Part shown: piece by piece, positions 1-14,319 of the stretch
Layout of the letters: each line of letters begins with the position of its first letter
Numbering within the stretch: the stretch's first letter is position 1
NCBI GenBank assembly: GCA_963920665.1
Contig: OY987263.1
Span: 45,109,218 to 45,173,217, forward strand
Direction of reading: 5' to 3'
Length of the DNA stretch: 64,000 nucleotides
Source: Straminergon stramineum
Taxonomy: Eukaryota; Streptophyta; Bryopsida; Hypnales; Calliergonaceae
Notes under the pieces: model-generated
Database searches by the model: none
What the model saw: only the letters and a program-made list of their open reading frames with translations
What the model was told of the DNA's origin: nothing
Position numbers and translations under genes: made by a program

Positions 1-3000
1 AGTGTGTGTTGGGGATTTTTTAAAATATTTAAATTCGGGTTAGTCATATTCACCTACAATGCACATTTGGTCACTATCCACTCAGTGGATGCCATGTGTA
101 CAAGGTTAAATACATAATTCTAAATTACATGTGAATGAACTTCTCAACTACTTGTCCCTCACTATGCACTCAAAAGATAGAACATAGATGTGCACAATGT
201 ATAAGTTCTATACCAAAAGTACCAAACAAGTCCACAAGGACAAACTCTTTAGCCATAGAATTTCCAATTAAATCTCATGTCTTCATTCAACTAACATTTA
301 TCTAATCACATCATTGACATAACAATACACACATTGATCCAAAAGTTGGCATCACTCAAATGAAAAATTCAGCATGGAACAAATACAAGGGGCTTGTATA
401 GAATCAAGAAACTCCATTGCAACCCTAAATCCAGTTTCTTGTTCAAAGACCTATCCTACATAATTCTCTAATTTTCTAAGTCTAGTTGGGATTAGGGTTT
501 TAGAATTATGTAGGGTGAAAACTTTGATAAAGAAAAAAATATGTCTGCATTGATAATTGATTATGCACGAGCTCAAGCTCCCACAACTTGGACAAAAGCT
601 CTACCCCGTTCAGCTCCCAAAGTCAGACCTTGGCTTTTACATGTATCACAAAGTTTGATGAGGAAGCTCACCTTCCATCACAAACCTCAACTCACACAAT
701 GACAATGAGTCAAAAAGTGGTAGGCAGCCCTGTGCCTGCCACCCCTTTGATGCCAATAAACTCGAGCTCTCGATTTTCTATGGAAAAAATGACCACCTCC
801 TTGGCAGCCGTTGATTTGATTTAAAAAACACAACGGGGTGGCATTCAACTTGAGCCGTCGATGTTGATGGAAAAATGTGGTGGGCTGGGATTAGCTGTTG
901 ATGTAATGCCGCGGAAAGAAAAAACATGAACCCTAGATCTGGAGCGAACAATCTATACCATTTGGAGAGTTAGGGTTTGATTCTCCCAGAGTTCCAGTGT
1001 CTCTTGTGAGAGTCCGTCGTGTCTTGTTTGAGTATCCGCATGAAAGTGCTTTTGAATTCCTTCAGTGCTTACAAGTACTACGAGTCTGAGACAAGAATTT
1101 GTTTCTGTGGTGAAGATTCTCTTCTCTGTAAATGTTCTTGTGTAGAGTTGAAGAACGATGGAAGTTGATGTGACGATGCCATCCCAGCACACCAGCTCCA
1201 ATCCTTACTGCGATTTGTATGCTCATTTTGGGTAGTTTTCTAGGGCTTGGTTTGATTTTACATGGTTGGTTGTATAGCTTCTCGTTCTGTAGTGAGGTTT
1301 AGAGGCATATTTCTTTGTGGTGCTCATGATTTTGTCTCAAGTTCTTTTGATAAGGTAATTTTCAACATTGAGTATAGTATTTGGAGGTGAATTGGGAAAA
1401 TTAGGGTTTGGGAATTTGTATCTGGATTTGTGAGGGTGCTAGTGGTTTGGATTGTAGTGGAATGGGTGTGAATCTAGCGTAAATCGGAATCTCCATATTG
1501 ATCAGCATACTACTGAATTTTGAGTGGGAAGTTTTTGTTTCAATAATCCATGAGTTCGATGATAAGCACTATCTTATAACACTCATCTGAGACTTGGATT
1601 TGAATATGTGGTGGTCTTTGTTATTGTTGTCGTTAATGCTTTCTGATTCATCTGTATACAATTTTAGGAATCGAAAGGGGCGAAGAAGGAGAAGGTGAGA
1701 TTGAAGATGAGGTTGAATACTGAAGAGAGTAGGGTTTACAGTTCTTCATTTTTATGTATAGAGATTAGGGGAACTACAAAGATTTCAATGTTGTTCAAGA
1801 ACTCAATTGCATTACATCCCAAAAATTAAGTGTTGGACCACATTATGGGCTAAGTTTATGATGACTATGGGGTTTCTGTATACACTTGTGAAAGAAAATT
1901 TTGAAGTTCTTTTTGAAAAAAGACTACATGTGTACCTTGTGAGAATTTTTGAATTCAATTGAAAAATGAATAGTGTACCATTTTCAAAATTTGTGTAGAA
2001 CTTTTACATCCAATGGAAAAATGACAAGTGTACCCTTTTTGTTATTCATCTGTAGTTTTCTCAGAAATTGATGGTTTTCTCGAAAATTGACAGTTTATGA
2101 CAATGACAATGACAATGAACTCAAAAGTGGCAGTCACTGACACACAATGAACTCACACAATCACCTCACAAATTCCCACTCAACAACCAAGTGGACAATG
2201 CCTTGTTCCACAATCATAGGGGATTCAATTTTAAAGGTGAAATTTGTAAGTAATTTCAATCCGCACATGAGAAAATAGGGTAGGAGTAAAGTATCATTCC
2301 AAGCTTCAGAAGACATGAACCCTTTGTAACATAACTTGATAGTACAAAGGGAGACTATTCAATGCTTCTACAATTGAGTACGATAACTAAGGTAGTCTGC
2401 TCTTAAAGAGCCTGTGTAAGGGCTAGTCGGCCTTTTCGATGGTTCTTAGATGCACGAAATTATTTTTCCTTGTTTTTCTCTTGAAGAAAAATTGATGTGG
2501 AATCTAACCCAAGTGGTTTCATATTTTTCGGAGCATTTTTGAATTACTTAAGAATTTCTAAAGAATTCTGTCATAGATATCTACTTCTTGATTGTAGGCC
2601 TTACAAAACCCACACATGCGTAGTCTGAAAAAAGATAAGGCTTCACCAAAAAAAAGCACTACGGCATGTAGAAAGTAATAGACAGGATTCCAAAATGCGA
2701 CCTTTACTAAACTAAACTCCTAAAGGGCCAAGGCCTATTTTTTGACAAAAATCACTCGAAATTGACATTTTTGCTGCGTTCTTTTAAGAAAGAAAAAAAT
2801 TTAAATTAAAAATCCTACCATAGGATCTTGTACTATACTTGTCTGAGATCATGTGGTAAAATTTTTATCAAGTTTGATTTTATAGATTGAAAAATATTAG
2901 CATTTAAAGTTACAGGGGAAAAAATCTTTTGAATACAAGTAAACATTTCAGAAATGGACCCACCTTGGCTCTTATTCCATCCACTAGCAAAATATAAAGG

Positions 3001-3998
3001 AACATTTTACAAAGGTGAAACTACTCTGACATCATTGATAAAACATTCAATGCTTTACGCATATCCATTTTACAACTTGTTAATGTCTATTTTAGACCTT
3101 GGCTAGGGCTAATCTTAAGAAGAAGGGTGGAATTAGAGTAGACTATCATATATGCAATCCGTCACCACATCATCACTACTACAAAGGAGGCAAAAACCTA
3201 ATTAACTACATGAAAGCACTATGGGGTTTGTCCAATCAAAGCCCACATCCCCACTCCAACCAAATCCTAAATAAATCCTAACCACATTCCATAGTACAGC
3301 CATATTCATTATATTGAGACTTTTCATAGTCTCATTTTTATCCTCTACTCAAAGATAAATTGTTATATCTCTTTAGTAGTTTTTTTTTTATAAATAGGTA
3401 ACAACACTAACTTATGGAATTTCATTATAGGATCACGATTTGAGTATGACTTATTTTTGGTTTACTATTGATTCAATTACTATTTTTTTAAATGAATTTT
3501 CCAATAACTAACATTTTATCTCAAAATCTGCGAAAAGTCTCAATATAATGAATATGGCCTTTAGTGTGAAGGTAGACCACATTTTGCAATGTAAAGAAAC
3601 AAATAATTGTTGATTCAATTACTAAATAAAAAATTAACATTGAAACATTTGGTGAAATAATTTTTAGAATTTGATCTTCAATTTGTAATAATAATTTCAA
3701 ACCAAATTTTCCAAGTGATTTTGTTCTTAAACTTTGGTTTGTTTTGGATGATGAAGACACAAATTTATCACAACACCAAAAAACAATTGTTGTATCTTTC
3801 ATTGAGAGTTATATGCTTGATAATTGGTCGTGAGCTCTCTATAGGTGCTACCAATCAAGGGTCTAACATATTGTCAAAACTACCTATCAAAACACCCAAA
3901 ATCTATATTTTAGAATTTTTAGAAAATCAACTAGAAGAATTGAGACAAAGATTTGCTCTAGGATCCAAGAAGCATTCTATATAGTTAATTTTAGTATA
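1..3998. other. Anonymous AT-rich DNA, no gene recognised
   Basis: No open frame of convincing length or composition is seen on either strand. Between about 1,158 and 1,760 the plus strand has a short ATG frame, a possible GT donor and a pyrimidine-rich AG acceptor, but the phases do not join into an open frame, so I do not call a gene. Short tandem CAATGA runs occur near 2,100. Confidence 0.5.
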
Positions 3999-4001
3999 AT
4001 A

Positions 4002-4002
<1 letters not shown>

Positions 4003-4051
<49 letters not shown>
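4003..4051. repeat. (ATT)n microsatellite
   Basis: About 16 uninterrupted ATT units are seen directly, in an AT-rich stretch. Confidence 0.95.
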
Positions 4052-4052
<1 letters not shown>

Positions 4053-4095
4053 TAAATAAATAAATATTAGAATAATTGCTTTACATCCTATTGCA

Positions 4096-4126
<31 letters not shown>

Positions 4127-4129
4127 ATA
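4096..4129. repeat. (AAAT)n microsatellite
   Basis: About eight AAAT units lie 45 bp after the ATT run. Confidence 0.93.
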
Positions 4130-4865
4130 TCTTTTGTATTCAATTTTTTTAGTGTTAATCTGTATTCTATTTAAACAATCATTTTCTTAGTTTTGATTTC
4201 AAATTTTTTTACCAACAATTTACAATCAACTAATGTAAGTAGTTTCAATACTTCTATGACTATAAATTCACTTTTATTGATTTTTCCAATATTTATTTTT
4301 GTTTAACCCTTGGAGGCCCTGAAAGCCCTTTGCAATTGTATAGTATATTATGAATTTGGTGGTATTTAATCAGAAAAACAAACTGAATACTTTTTAGTAC
4401 AAAACAAATGAATGATCATGATGATATGTAAATAACAATGTATGACATTTCATATATTAACCCACAATTGAAGAATTATAAGGCAAAATATGGGTTAAAT
4501 AGAGGAACCCTAAGGGTCTTTCAAGGGGTACATTTAAAAAAAAAATTCTCCACTATCAATATTGTTGTTTACCTACGACAAAGCCTCACTATCACTGTCA
4601 CACCATTCTTGTTATAATTTTTTTATTTGCAACTAAAGATCAATCCTTCAATAAAAAGTTATGTAGTTGGTAGGGGAGGCAACCCATTTATGACCTCTTA
4701 AGCATATATATGTATTTGCAAGGGAGATTTCAATAGTGGGAAATTTTTCCATGTGCAGAAATAGAGTTCATAAGTTTTTTATAATTTTTCAGATTTTTAT
4801 TTCTCAAAACAGAATCACTAAAAAATCTGGGTTGAAGATTCTGCTCCACCCATATTGGTCATATA

Positions 4866-4945
4866 TACCTTCTTAATTCCAACCAAGGGCTAGTTGCAAT
4901 ATTGAGAGTCTTGTAGTCAATCATAATGTGCCACAACTGCGCTAG
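4866..4945 (-). pseudogene. Possible tiny Ty3/gypsy reverse-transcriptase relic
   Basis: Read on the minus strand this stretch gives WHIMIDYKTLNIATSPW. It resembles the Ty3/gypsy reverse-transcriptase motif in which an IDYR-type segment is followed by LN and T. No further reverse-transcriptase motif, integrase motif or long terminal repeat could be recognised nearby, so at most a short fragment of a retrotransposon remains. Chance similarity over so few residues cannot be excluded. Confidence 0.3.
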
Positions 4946-4949
4946 GAAT

Positions 4950-7930
4950 TGTGCCAGCATTAATCATTGTAATCACCTTACATTGCTAGAATGGGGCGGT
5001 GATCAGGAATGGGTTGCCTCCCCTAAGTTAGTTAGTTTTTTGACACAAATGAAACGGAATTTCTTTGCAAAAAAAAATATAAATAGCCCACCAGCCACAA
5101 GTGGCCTCGTGGGAAGCCATATACAGGACAAACAAGACACCTCACCCGCCACAAGTCATAAGTTAGAAGTTAGAAATTTAGAATCCCAAGCTCAACCGCC
5201 CTTGTCCCGGTCCTTCCGTTCCACTCACCTGAGTGACTCACTGATGGAGAGTTGCATGGCTCTGGCGGTTCCTTCGCCAAGCAAGTAAAATGCGGTCTCT
5301 CTCCGTTCCGCCATGACCGCAAGTGCAGTAAGGTAGTGTAACTTATCTTTAGTAGTTATAAGTATTCTGAAGCGGTGGGGGCTCCCTTCACTCAACGCTT
5401 AGTTCACGGCAGTGACGGCACCCATTCATCATTCATTATACCTGTAGACTACAGTACAGTACTGCAGTGCAAGGGAGAACGCGTCAATGGGTAGTAACTT
5501 AAATAATACGGAGACTGCCCTTTGTTGCCTCTTGCACTCTTGCCTCCCTTCACTTGACAGTTCAGTTGGCCTGTGAAGCGTGCTATTGTAATCGGAATTG
5601 AAGGGCGCACTTACAGTAATGATGAACGTCAAGGTATAATGTAAATGAACGATGATCTGGAAATTTATTATACTTTCACCTGTTTATTATACTTGTGTGT
5701 ACTTGTTTGGATGCTGATGAAAACTAAGAGAAGATTTTTGAAATTCTGAAATCTTTACCAAAGTTTCCGTCCCTACTTGTGAAGAGAGCAAACGAACAAG
5801 CAAAGCATGGACACAGCTAGAGACGAAATTCAGACGAAGAGGCAAACTTTGGGGCATCTTCTTTCCCCCGCAACTCCTTTTGCGCATTGTTTTAATTTTT
5901 AGTGACGAGTCTCTTTTGATTGAGCCTTCTGGGTCACCCTAGAGTGAACCTCGGTTCAAAGCTTCATGATCGCCTATCACTAGCCTGCGGTGGAGTTACT
6001 CATAGACTCGGAAGGTAGGGTGATGTGCCGGGGGGGGGAGGGGCGTGCGCTTTGTTTACTTCACTTTCCAACCAGATATTAAGAGCATCACCACCCGGCT
6101 GGTGTAGTGCGGGGGTTGATCTGGCTGGGGTTGATCCGCCTGGTTTAGTTCATTTGGCCTGCACAAGCCAAATCACCCCGCATTTTGCAAGGCGGGTGGT
6201 GATGCTCTGCACATTAAGTTCACAAGTTCTCCTCCTACCTACCTCCGTTACCCGTCACGACAGTACCTATTGGTCCACCGCGTACGACAGACTCATCACT
6301 CACGTGCTGGCTGAGGCAGGGGCATTGCCGACCACACTAATAACTTAATGAATTTTGAACAACTTCAGATAACTTAGTTATGGGCATAGGGGGCACCTGA
6401 TGTACTACAGCCAGTGCTGACACAAAGGAAGTTGCTGGCTAGATATGACCCTTGGGCTTGCCTGGTGTTTTTTATTTCATTTTTTATGGGCTTTGTACGT
6501 GGTCTCGCCATTCCAGGAGGAACGAATGGCCGGATGCACCTGCACCTGCGTTCTTTTCCAGAAATTCAGGTATGTCGAAAAGGCTTCTGGCAATAAGTAG
6601 CTAGCAAGCTATGCTTGGGGCGACCTTTTCGTGCCCAAGTTAAAAGATTCCATTCCATGTGTATCTGTTCCTAGCTAGCGTTGGTATAAATGGCTAGAAT
6701 GGCCAGGGTGGAAGTCAGTGTTCTTTTAGGATTTCTTGGTGTTAGCTCAACACCTTATATTTCCCAGAGATGATTTGGCGAATTCATCCAATTTTTTCCT
6801 CACTTTTTTAGGGTGTAGATAGCCACAACCCCAAATGAGGTATGACGCTCGCGAAATACGCCGCTAAAAAAACTCACTGGAGGCCGAGCATTTGATCGTC
6901 AATGACGGATATGAGAATGTGAGATCATGGAAGCTCTCATCCTGTGATGAAGTCCCTCGTTTGCTTCATTACTTCAGAGTGGGCTTCCAAATTTAGGGAT
7001 CTCGTGCTCGCAGAAGCAGTAGAAAGCTCGAAAAAAGGTCATTCTCAGCTGTATCTTGCGAAATAGCGTACATTGCGGATGCTGCAGTGCCTCAATCCGA
7101 TGCTTCGCTGGCTACGTGGCTTAATTGTAGATCGACAAAGCCACAATCCCCGGAACAGAAGTTACTGTGACTTCAACCTTCAGAAATATATGCTCTCTGG
7201 GCTAGCGTAGATGGACACAATTTTCTAGATATTCCCTAGCTCCTGAACGATAGAACTGGTTTCTTCTGCTGAGAAGCTGCGTATCTTTTAGATTGACGTG
7301 ACATACAGCTAGCCTGGCACTTGGGAGCCTGCGACGATGTACAGATGGATATGTTCTCGACAGTCGCTGCACAGGTTATCTCTCTCGTCTATGTTGCAGA
7401 TTCTTCATTTGCTAACCGAGACTTTCATTTGGCAAACGGAGGATCTGCAGCATAAACCAGAACAGGTAATCGTAATGACCAGACTTACTGCACTGTGTAT
7501 ATGCCAGTCTGAGCGAGGATTCTGATAAGCGCAGCACTGGCTTCTGCTGAGCAACCACTCAATCAACAGCAGTCTCGGGGGTCGAATCCAGGGCCGAATC
7601 GCAGGAATGGACTCGGCGAATATTGCCCTCTGGAAAGTGTCCTTTCCTAACCTCTTCAGTGAGGGTTACAAGGCCTCTACTGTGGCTGTCGTCTAAATCT
7701 ACATTATTCTACTTAGTAAGAGCATTATTTTACTATGATTCATGAGCTTGATGTAGATAGATTCTTTCAATTGTTGTCACTGTTTTGCGGTTGAAATTGT
7801 CTGTTTTGGAATACTTACTTCGTAGGTCACGTATTGTAATATGAACTCATATGACACTTAATATTTTGATAACTTGATATTGTGTTATCTTTTGGAATGA
7901 TGAAACGTCAATTTGTTATATTGGCGTGAT
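4950..7930. other. Higher-GC unique-looking stretch, no gene called
   Basis: Base composition is more balanced than in the flanks, but frames are short (about 120 codons at most), carry no recognisable domain and cannot be joined by convincing splice sites. No transfer-RNA or ribosomal-RNA gene was recognised. Confidence 0.4.
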
Positions 7931-8082
7931 TGCGATCGCCAAATATATGAACCTCGACTGGAAAAAGTTCAATAACTAGGACTGACACAGATTTTGATTC
8001 AAAGACGCTCGCCTTGAAAAATTGCCGACTTCGTGAATATTTGCCAATAGAACGAAATCGGTATTTGAATCAAGTCATGGGA

Positions 8083-8343
8083 TATCTACACTAAATAGTG
8101 AAATTAGGTTGCCTTAACAATTAGGTTGCCTTACCCCAAGAAAGTTACTTTACAAGCCATCAAAGTCAACAAATATTTCTAAAAATATTTCTATTTGTAC
8201 ACATGGAGGTTCATGAGTCCCAAATACAGTGATATGAAATTCAAAAGTAGTTCATTCTAGTACAGTGATTGTAAATATTTATTTAGTGTAAAATGTCGAG
8301 AAATTAGTGAGGGGCAACCTAATTTCACTATTCAGTGTAGATA
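8083..8343. mobile_element. Small inverted-repeat element (MITE-like), about 260 bp
   Basis: The left end reads TATCTACACTAAATAGTG and the right end, reverse-complemented, reads TATCTACACTGAATAGTG. The match continues through AAATTAGGTTGCC on both sides, giving terminal inverted repeats of about 32 bp. The interior is AT-rich with no coding potential. The size and structure fit a non-autonomous MITE. I could not define a convincing target-site duplication, so the superfamily is open. Confidence 0.75.
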
Positions 8344-8631
8344 ACCATCAACATTATTGTTACAATCACGTTTCACTGCAATAGTAAAGCCAGGATTTTT
8401 TAATCCTAAATCCATGAGGTTTATGAATTGGGTATTGCTATTCCAGATTTGTCAATACAGTAAAATGTGATAGCGGATATGCTGATGAGAAGTTGTAACA
8501 TAAGTGCGTTGCTTACTCGCTCAAAAACAGTAGTTAACAATACTAAGCATAGCTTGCAGCTCAATAACTGGAAGACTTGCTTGTTGTACCAGCTAGAAAG
8601 TAGAAACCCTATAATGTTTGTAAAATTCTGC

Positions 8632-8820
8632 TAAAAACAGATATTTCGTTAAAATGGCGGTATTCATACGCCATTTTTCCATTTATTTTCTAGGACAGGT
8701 GTAGATTTCAGACCACATCTTCTGAAATCTCCGACGGTTATACATTTCAGTCCGTGCGGTCTGAACCTCAAAGTGCCAAGTTTGTGGAATATCGCCGTTT
8801 TAACGAAATATCCGTTTAAA
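8632..8820. mobile_element. Small inverted-repeat element (MITE-like), about 190 bp
   Basis: The left arm contains GATATTTCGTTAAAATGG and the right arm, reverse-complemented, contains GATATTTCGTTAAAACGG. Similarity extends about 32 bp from each end. The interior carries a smaller palindrome around TTTCAGACC and GGTCTGAAC. No coding capacity is seen. It is probably related to the element at 9,199-9,366. Confidence 0.7.
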
Positions 8821-9198
8821 GTACTTGATTGAATCGTACCTGGGAACACGTGTGAACACCAATTTAAAGATGGACGTTACCGGTACCTATAACATTTGCA
8901 AATCAATGTCAGATCACAGTGGCCAAGCCGGCAGAAGTGGTTCCCATCGAGACACTTCTCTCTATTCTTTAAGAAACCCCACTCATCCGGACACCCACGA
9001 TCACTCGCCACTCAAAATCTGGCCTCTCCAAAACTAGCTTCAAAACTGATTGCGTGTACTGGAAACCACGCCACGAATCACTGTGGCTAGCTAGTACGTG
9101 TAGAATTTGATCTCATAATCGCCAACATTTATTACAGCTTCCTGATAATGAGGTGATTAGATTGGAGCTAACGAAGAGTGCATATCCATACATAGATA

Positions 9199-9366
9199 CG
9201 TCAATTTCGATAAATTTCGGTATTCATTTACTTTTGCGCCGTTCAGGCCACTCGGCCTGAAACCAAAATCTATACCTGCCCTACAATAATTAGACCTTTG
9301 TGAAGAAGATATATGTCACAATTTTTGGTTTGTGGAATATATAGCCAATTCAACGAAATTGACGTT
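9199..9366. mobile_element. Diverged MITE-like inverted-repeat element
   Basis: The left end has ACGTCAATTTCGATAAATTT and the right end, reverse-complemented, has ACGTCAATTTCGTTGAATTG, about 170 bp apart. The inner GGCCACTCGGCC palindrome and the order of motifs resemble the element at 8,632-8,820. The inverted repeat is less perfect, so this looks like an older copy. Confidence 0.5.
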
Positions 9367-9369
9367 AGT

Positions 9370-12300
9370 TGGAATTGCGGATGAATTTATCCTCGCTGGC
9401 AGTTTCTTTCGTATGTTTTCCTGACGAAAGATCATGCAGGCGACGCTTGGTATCCATTGATGATCAACTGGTTTGATCAAAATATATTGGAAGCCAGCCA
9501 CGTGAACTGCATGCCGGAAGAGAAAATTTACGGCCTGAAGATGCTGTACGTAAGTATAATAACTTGCCCCATACCGCCCAAGACAGGCGCTGCATGATAC
9601 CTTTTCACCGCTTGATGAAATGCCAACATCTGGAATATATGATGAAATGACGCGGTGGCCTGAAAGTGACCGATAGATAGATGATAGGGGATCTTTCCAT
9701 GTATGTATTTTCACCCTTGAAGTTTTGTATAAAGAGGGGAGGTCTTAGATGTTGATCTTTGAAATTTTGTATGAAAAAAGGAGGTCTTGCACAGTATTTT
9801 GACCTCCAATGAGTGCTCCTTTTTTTTAAGCAAATGATTTGGATGGTACCCTCAAAGGGATGATTTCCACAAAGACTAGCTTGTCTTTCTCAGGTTAATC
9901 CGTTCACCCTAGAAGGATAGGCCCATGGCCATTGATTTCAAGCCCCCCTATCCAACACTTTGTTTGATGCCATTTTGCAACTAGATATGAATGAGTTTAT
10001 TTTATTTTATTTTTCAAAGATGAAATCTTATGTCCTCTACAAGTCTTAAAATTTTCAAAATTTTATGGAAAAAATTGAAATTACTGTGTATTTTTTAAGT
10101 AAAAAATGAAGAAAATTCATATCAAATACAAAATATACTCAAAAAATTTGAAATTTTCACCGTATATGGACATCATGGTATAAACCAAAGTTACGATGTC
10201 ACTTCAAAATTAGAAAATCAACAAACCATGGTTATGGGCTCCAAGTTTAGATTGCTATAAAATATGGAAATTTATGGATTTTTCAAAATTTCCAATTGGA
10301 GTAGAAATTGCATTGACAAGATTCATTTCTTTTTAGTTGGACTCAAATTCAAAAAATATCATTATTATGGCTAAAGTTCACATTGAGAGAAAATAGCAAG
10401 AAATGGTAAAAATACACTGCAAGAATGATTCAATTTTTCAGCATCTTCATCTTTAGAAAAGTCAATAATATCATAGCGAGAGACTTTACAAAACTATTCA
10501 CTGAAAATGTACTCAAGTACCCTCCAAGTAAAAGAATGGGATGAAAAAACATTTTTTTCCATCCTACAGGCGCAGGTGAAGTCATCGGATACTTCGTGTG
10601 CACAGTGTCCTTTAACAGTACTGAGTAGGGTTAATGTGGACCCTACGTACCAGCGCGCCCCTCTGACTCTGTAGAAAGGTACTTGTCCGGCCCGGTCTAG
10701 TATGAATCTAGTTTATTAAAAAATCAGAAACTCTGTGCTGAAACTAGAGTATCAAGACACTCATACAGACTAACACGATCTCATGACTAATCAAACTCGT
10801 ACACAATCACAAAGTACTCGGGTATTCTTCAATCAGCAGTGAGACAGTTGTATTATGCGTAACACACCTAACATACACCCCCTCTGTACCAAACGAGGGG
10901 ACAGAGTACACCATACTGTTAAAAGAGACTAACAACACTAGCTAGAATTAACTCAGCGTGGCACACGCTTTACAAGGAGAGCTATATCAGCTACAGTGTT
11001 GGGATTAATACCCACAGGGCTAGGAGGGAATCAAGAAACAAGAACTACAGGACGCCCCGTTGGTTCGTCTTCCCGTTTTTCAAATTCCTGCTTCGCCGGC
11101 TTGTCTTAATCTTGGAGGTACTTGGATGTAGGTCATCCAAAGCTGGATGTATCAGCATCCAACACTCTGACTGTATTTAATTTCGATGAATTTGTTGTAT
11201 ATGCACTGCCGGTCGGTCAAGCTTGGTTGTCGATCGACTATGAAAATGTTGCTCTCAAGTGCGTACTGGTCCCACTCGATCGCACCATACTGTCCGGTCG
11301 ACGTCCATGTTTTCTATTATTCAGAAGTCCCACATGATCGTTCATTTGCTGAGTGAGCACCGGAGCACCGGAAATCCAAATGTGGAGTCACTCGGCCCAC
11401 TCAGATAAGTTATGACTCATTCAGATTCCAGAGTACATATTGTAACGTACGTATACTTCAGTTGATTTGATTCCTGGCGGCGACAGGGTGAAATCAGCCT
11501 CTCTCCCTGACGGAAAAGAAAAACTCTTGCAAGTGTGTTTAATTTCCTGAACACCCTTGCAGTATCCGGCTTTGCTCAATGTTGACCTCGACAAGAGATG
11601 GGGTTCTAGCTTGAGAGTAGCCAGCTCTAGATAGGAAGTCGATTATACCTCCAAATTATATTAATTAGCAACCATTGATTTCATATCAAACACAACATAA
11701 TACAAGTGAGCGTGATTTTATGGACAATCATCCTGAAATTTCGCAGGAGAGTTGGACGCTGAATGATTGTGACGAGGGGTGCAATTTGCTGTTTCAACTT
11801 TGCGAATGGATTTCAAATTCCGTTTTGAGTGTACAATTAATTCCAGCAATGGATTGTAATGGGCAGTGGGAAAGTAACTAAACCAAGTTTAGAGGACACT
11901 AGCACAAAATTGTTGCAATGCAACGTTGAACTGAGGAGAATATGGACTGGATAGTCGGTTCGGGAGTCGGTTGAAGTCTTATAGAACCAGATGAAAAACA
12001 ACAGGATGACATGATGAAACATTTGGGATGAAAACATGACCATATTTGTGACAATGGATCGTGACACTCTATACTTAACCCCTAAATGTATTGGACTATG
12101 TTTTCACCAAAAATGCTCCAAAACTATCATTTCTAGTACAAGTACCAAATTTTAGAGAAAATACATTTCTAGACAAATGTAACAGTAGGATCTTGTATTA
12201 TGCTAGATCGAGAACATGTGGAAAAAATTTCAGAAATTTTCACCTTGTAGATTGAAAGATACTAGCTTTTAAATTGACTAAAAGCCTTTTTTTGGCCCTG

Positions 12301-14319
12301 CAAAAATCCAGGCAGCTGCACTTCACAAGGTCAGATCATTATGAAAAAATGTCCTAAATGGTTGTAACTCTTTGGATTCATTCTTCAAGCCAAGTTGGCT
12401 ACATGCTTGAAAATTTTTAGATCATTTAGAATTTTCCAACATATAGGAAAAAATTAGTAAGTAGAATGAAGTAGAGAATGATTCAAAATACTAAATTGTT
12501 AACAATTTATTTATGGATTTGAAAAATGTCAATTTCAATGGTGGTAACATTGTAATAAACAATCTACACCAAATATTTTTATTATTTTTCCAAAAATGTT
12601 GAAAATTGAGTTAAATAAAAGTCTTCGAAGTTTATTTTAGAATGGAGATTCCAATATTCCATAACTATGCATAACCTACCTATAACTAAAACTCTTCATC
12701 ACTTTCATCTCATAAATCACAATGAAATAATTCCAAGCTTTCCAAGTATAAGTAAATTTGGAAAACCAATTTCAAATTTTTATTTAAAAAAAAAGTTATT
12801 TTTAAAGAATTTTTTTTGCTGCTCGAATTGCCCACCAAGTAATGAAAACTACATATCATACAATAACTTTTAACCATGTATTCAAAAGTTATGAAAATTG
12901 TTGGGCCTTAAAGCTACTCCTCGGGCACTTGTTATGTGAAAATTTCAAAGAAAAAAAAAAAATTCCATTCGTGGTGAGCTGCCCCAAATTGCTATGTTGC
13001 CAAAAAACAATGTTTGATCCTTTAGGGGTTAATATAATAGATGAGTTCTGACATTCAACTTACAATCTACAAAAATAGAATTATTTGGGAAGCAGATGAG
13101 GGTACATGCCCATTGCAATGTAACAAAGTTGTATACTCTCATTAGTTGCTTGGTGCATTTGCAATTAAAAAGATTGAATGATTGAAAATCCTACTACTAT
13201 CCCAATGCAATGGAAATTGTCCATGTGTTTCAAGAAAAAAAACAAAAAAAACCAAATCCTATTACTATGACATAATGTTTTCCACACATACCACTATTAA
13301 TAACTAATAAGAACATATGTTTTACAATTATGCATTTTTCATATAGAAACAAGAGAACTCTTTTTTACTCCCTAAACACCTAAGGCCTTTTTTGAGTTTG
13401 GAGTTTACTCAAAACTAAATAAGGAGTGCAAGTTTTCATAAGGTTCATCAATTTTTTTCAACTATAATTGAACTATATTCTCTCAATATATCAATTATGC
13501 ATTGAAAGATTATAATATTTGATCAAGAAGGTGTTAAAACTATGAAGTTGATTTGAAGTCTTTCATCTCCTTTTTACATACCAAATCTAAAATTGAGATC
13601 AACAAAAAAAATGAGATTAAAGGATTTTATCATGTATAACCATAAATCTGTAATCTAATAATGACTTCTCTTTATTACTCTATATTTTTTTAAATGATTT
13701 TTTTTTGCTAATATCTAATGTATTTGAGGCTCATCTCCATGATCCTCTAACAATAATAAATGGAAATCTACAATAGACATATTACACATTTAGGTGAAAT
13801 CAATGCAAGAAATACTTTACTACTTGTATTTTTAAATTTTTGGCCTTTTGTATTATGAAGACATTGCAATGTTCTAGTACTCTCCCATAGATTTTGTCGA
13901 AAGATCTAGATTGCCCATTTCATGCGTGATTTGTTGGGGAGTCAATACTTATTCAATTAATTCATTGAATAAAGTTCAGTTTTCATCCTCACAAATGGAG
14001 TACTAGAAAAAAAAAACATGTCTACCACAATTGGTTGACATGTGACTAAGTGCCCTATATAATTGTCTTGCGACTTTAATCTTCTTAATTTGTACCAAAT
14101 TCAAAGGATATATAGTTGTAATTGCGAAGTAGTCCTAGAATGAAGTGTAGGATTATAGGATTGTAACAAAGTAGTCATTTAGAAAATTTAATGTGAGGTA
14201 TTCTACATCTATTATTCATGGATGTGACCAACTCTACATTTTGTAGAGTCCGCTTTGTTATCACTCCAGTTGCATAGTATCTAATTTTGATTACAATTTG
14301 ATTAGAAAATTAGAATTCA
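9370..14319. other. AT-rich DNA without recognisable genes
   Basis: A minus-strand frame at 9,316-9,714 (132 codons, GTG start) overlaps the inverted repeat of the element to its left and shows no domain. The segment from about 10,560 to 11,120 is less AT-rich but has no long frame. Other frames are short and of skewed composition. Confidence 0.45.

Noticed and set aside
1158..1760. Possible two-exon gene (ATG frame, GT donor near 1,217, pyrimidine-rich AG near 1,667)
   Set aside because: The phase of the donor does not match the charged open frame after the acceptor, and no domain is visible.
9316..9714. 132-codon minus-strand frame
   Set aside because: It starts with GTG, has no recognisable domain, and its C-terminal part lies in the inverted repeat of a MITE-like element.
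10560..11120. Possible LTR or gene fragment of higher GC
   Set aside because: No terminal repeat partner, primer site or domain could be found in the window.
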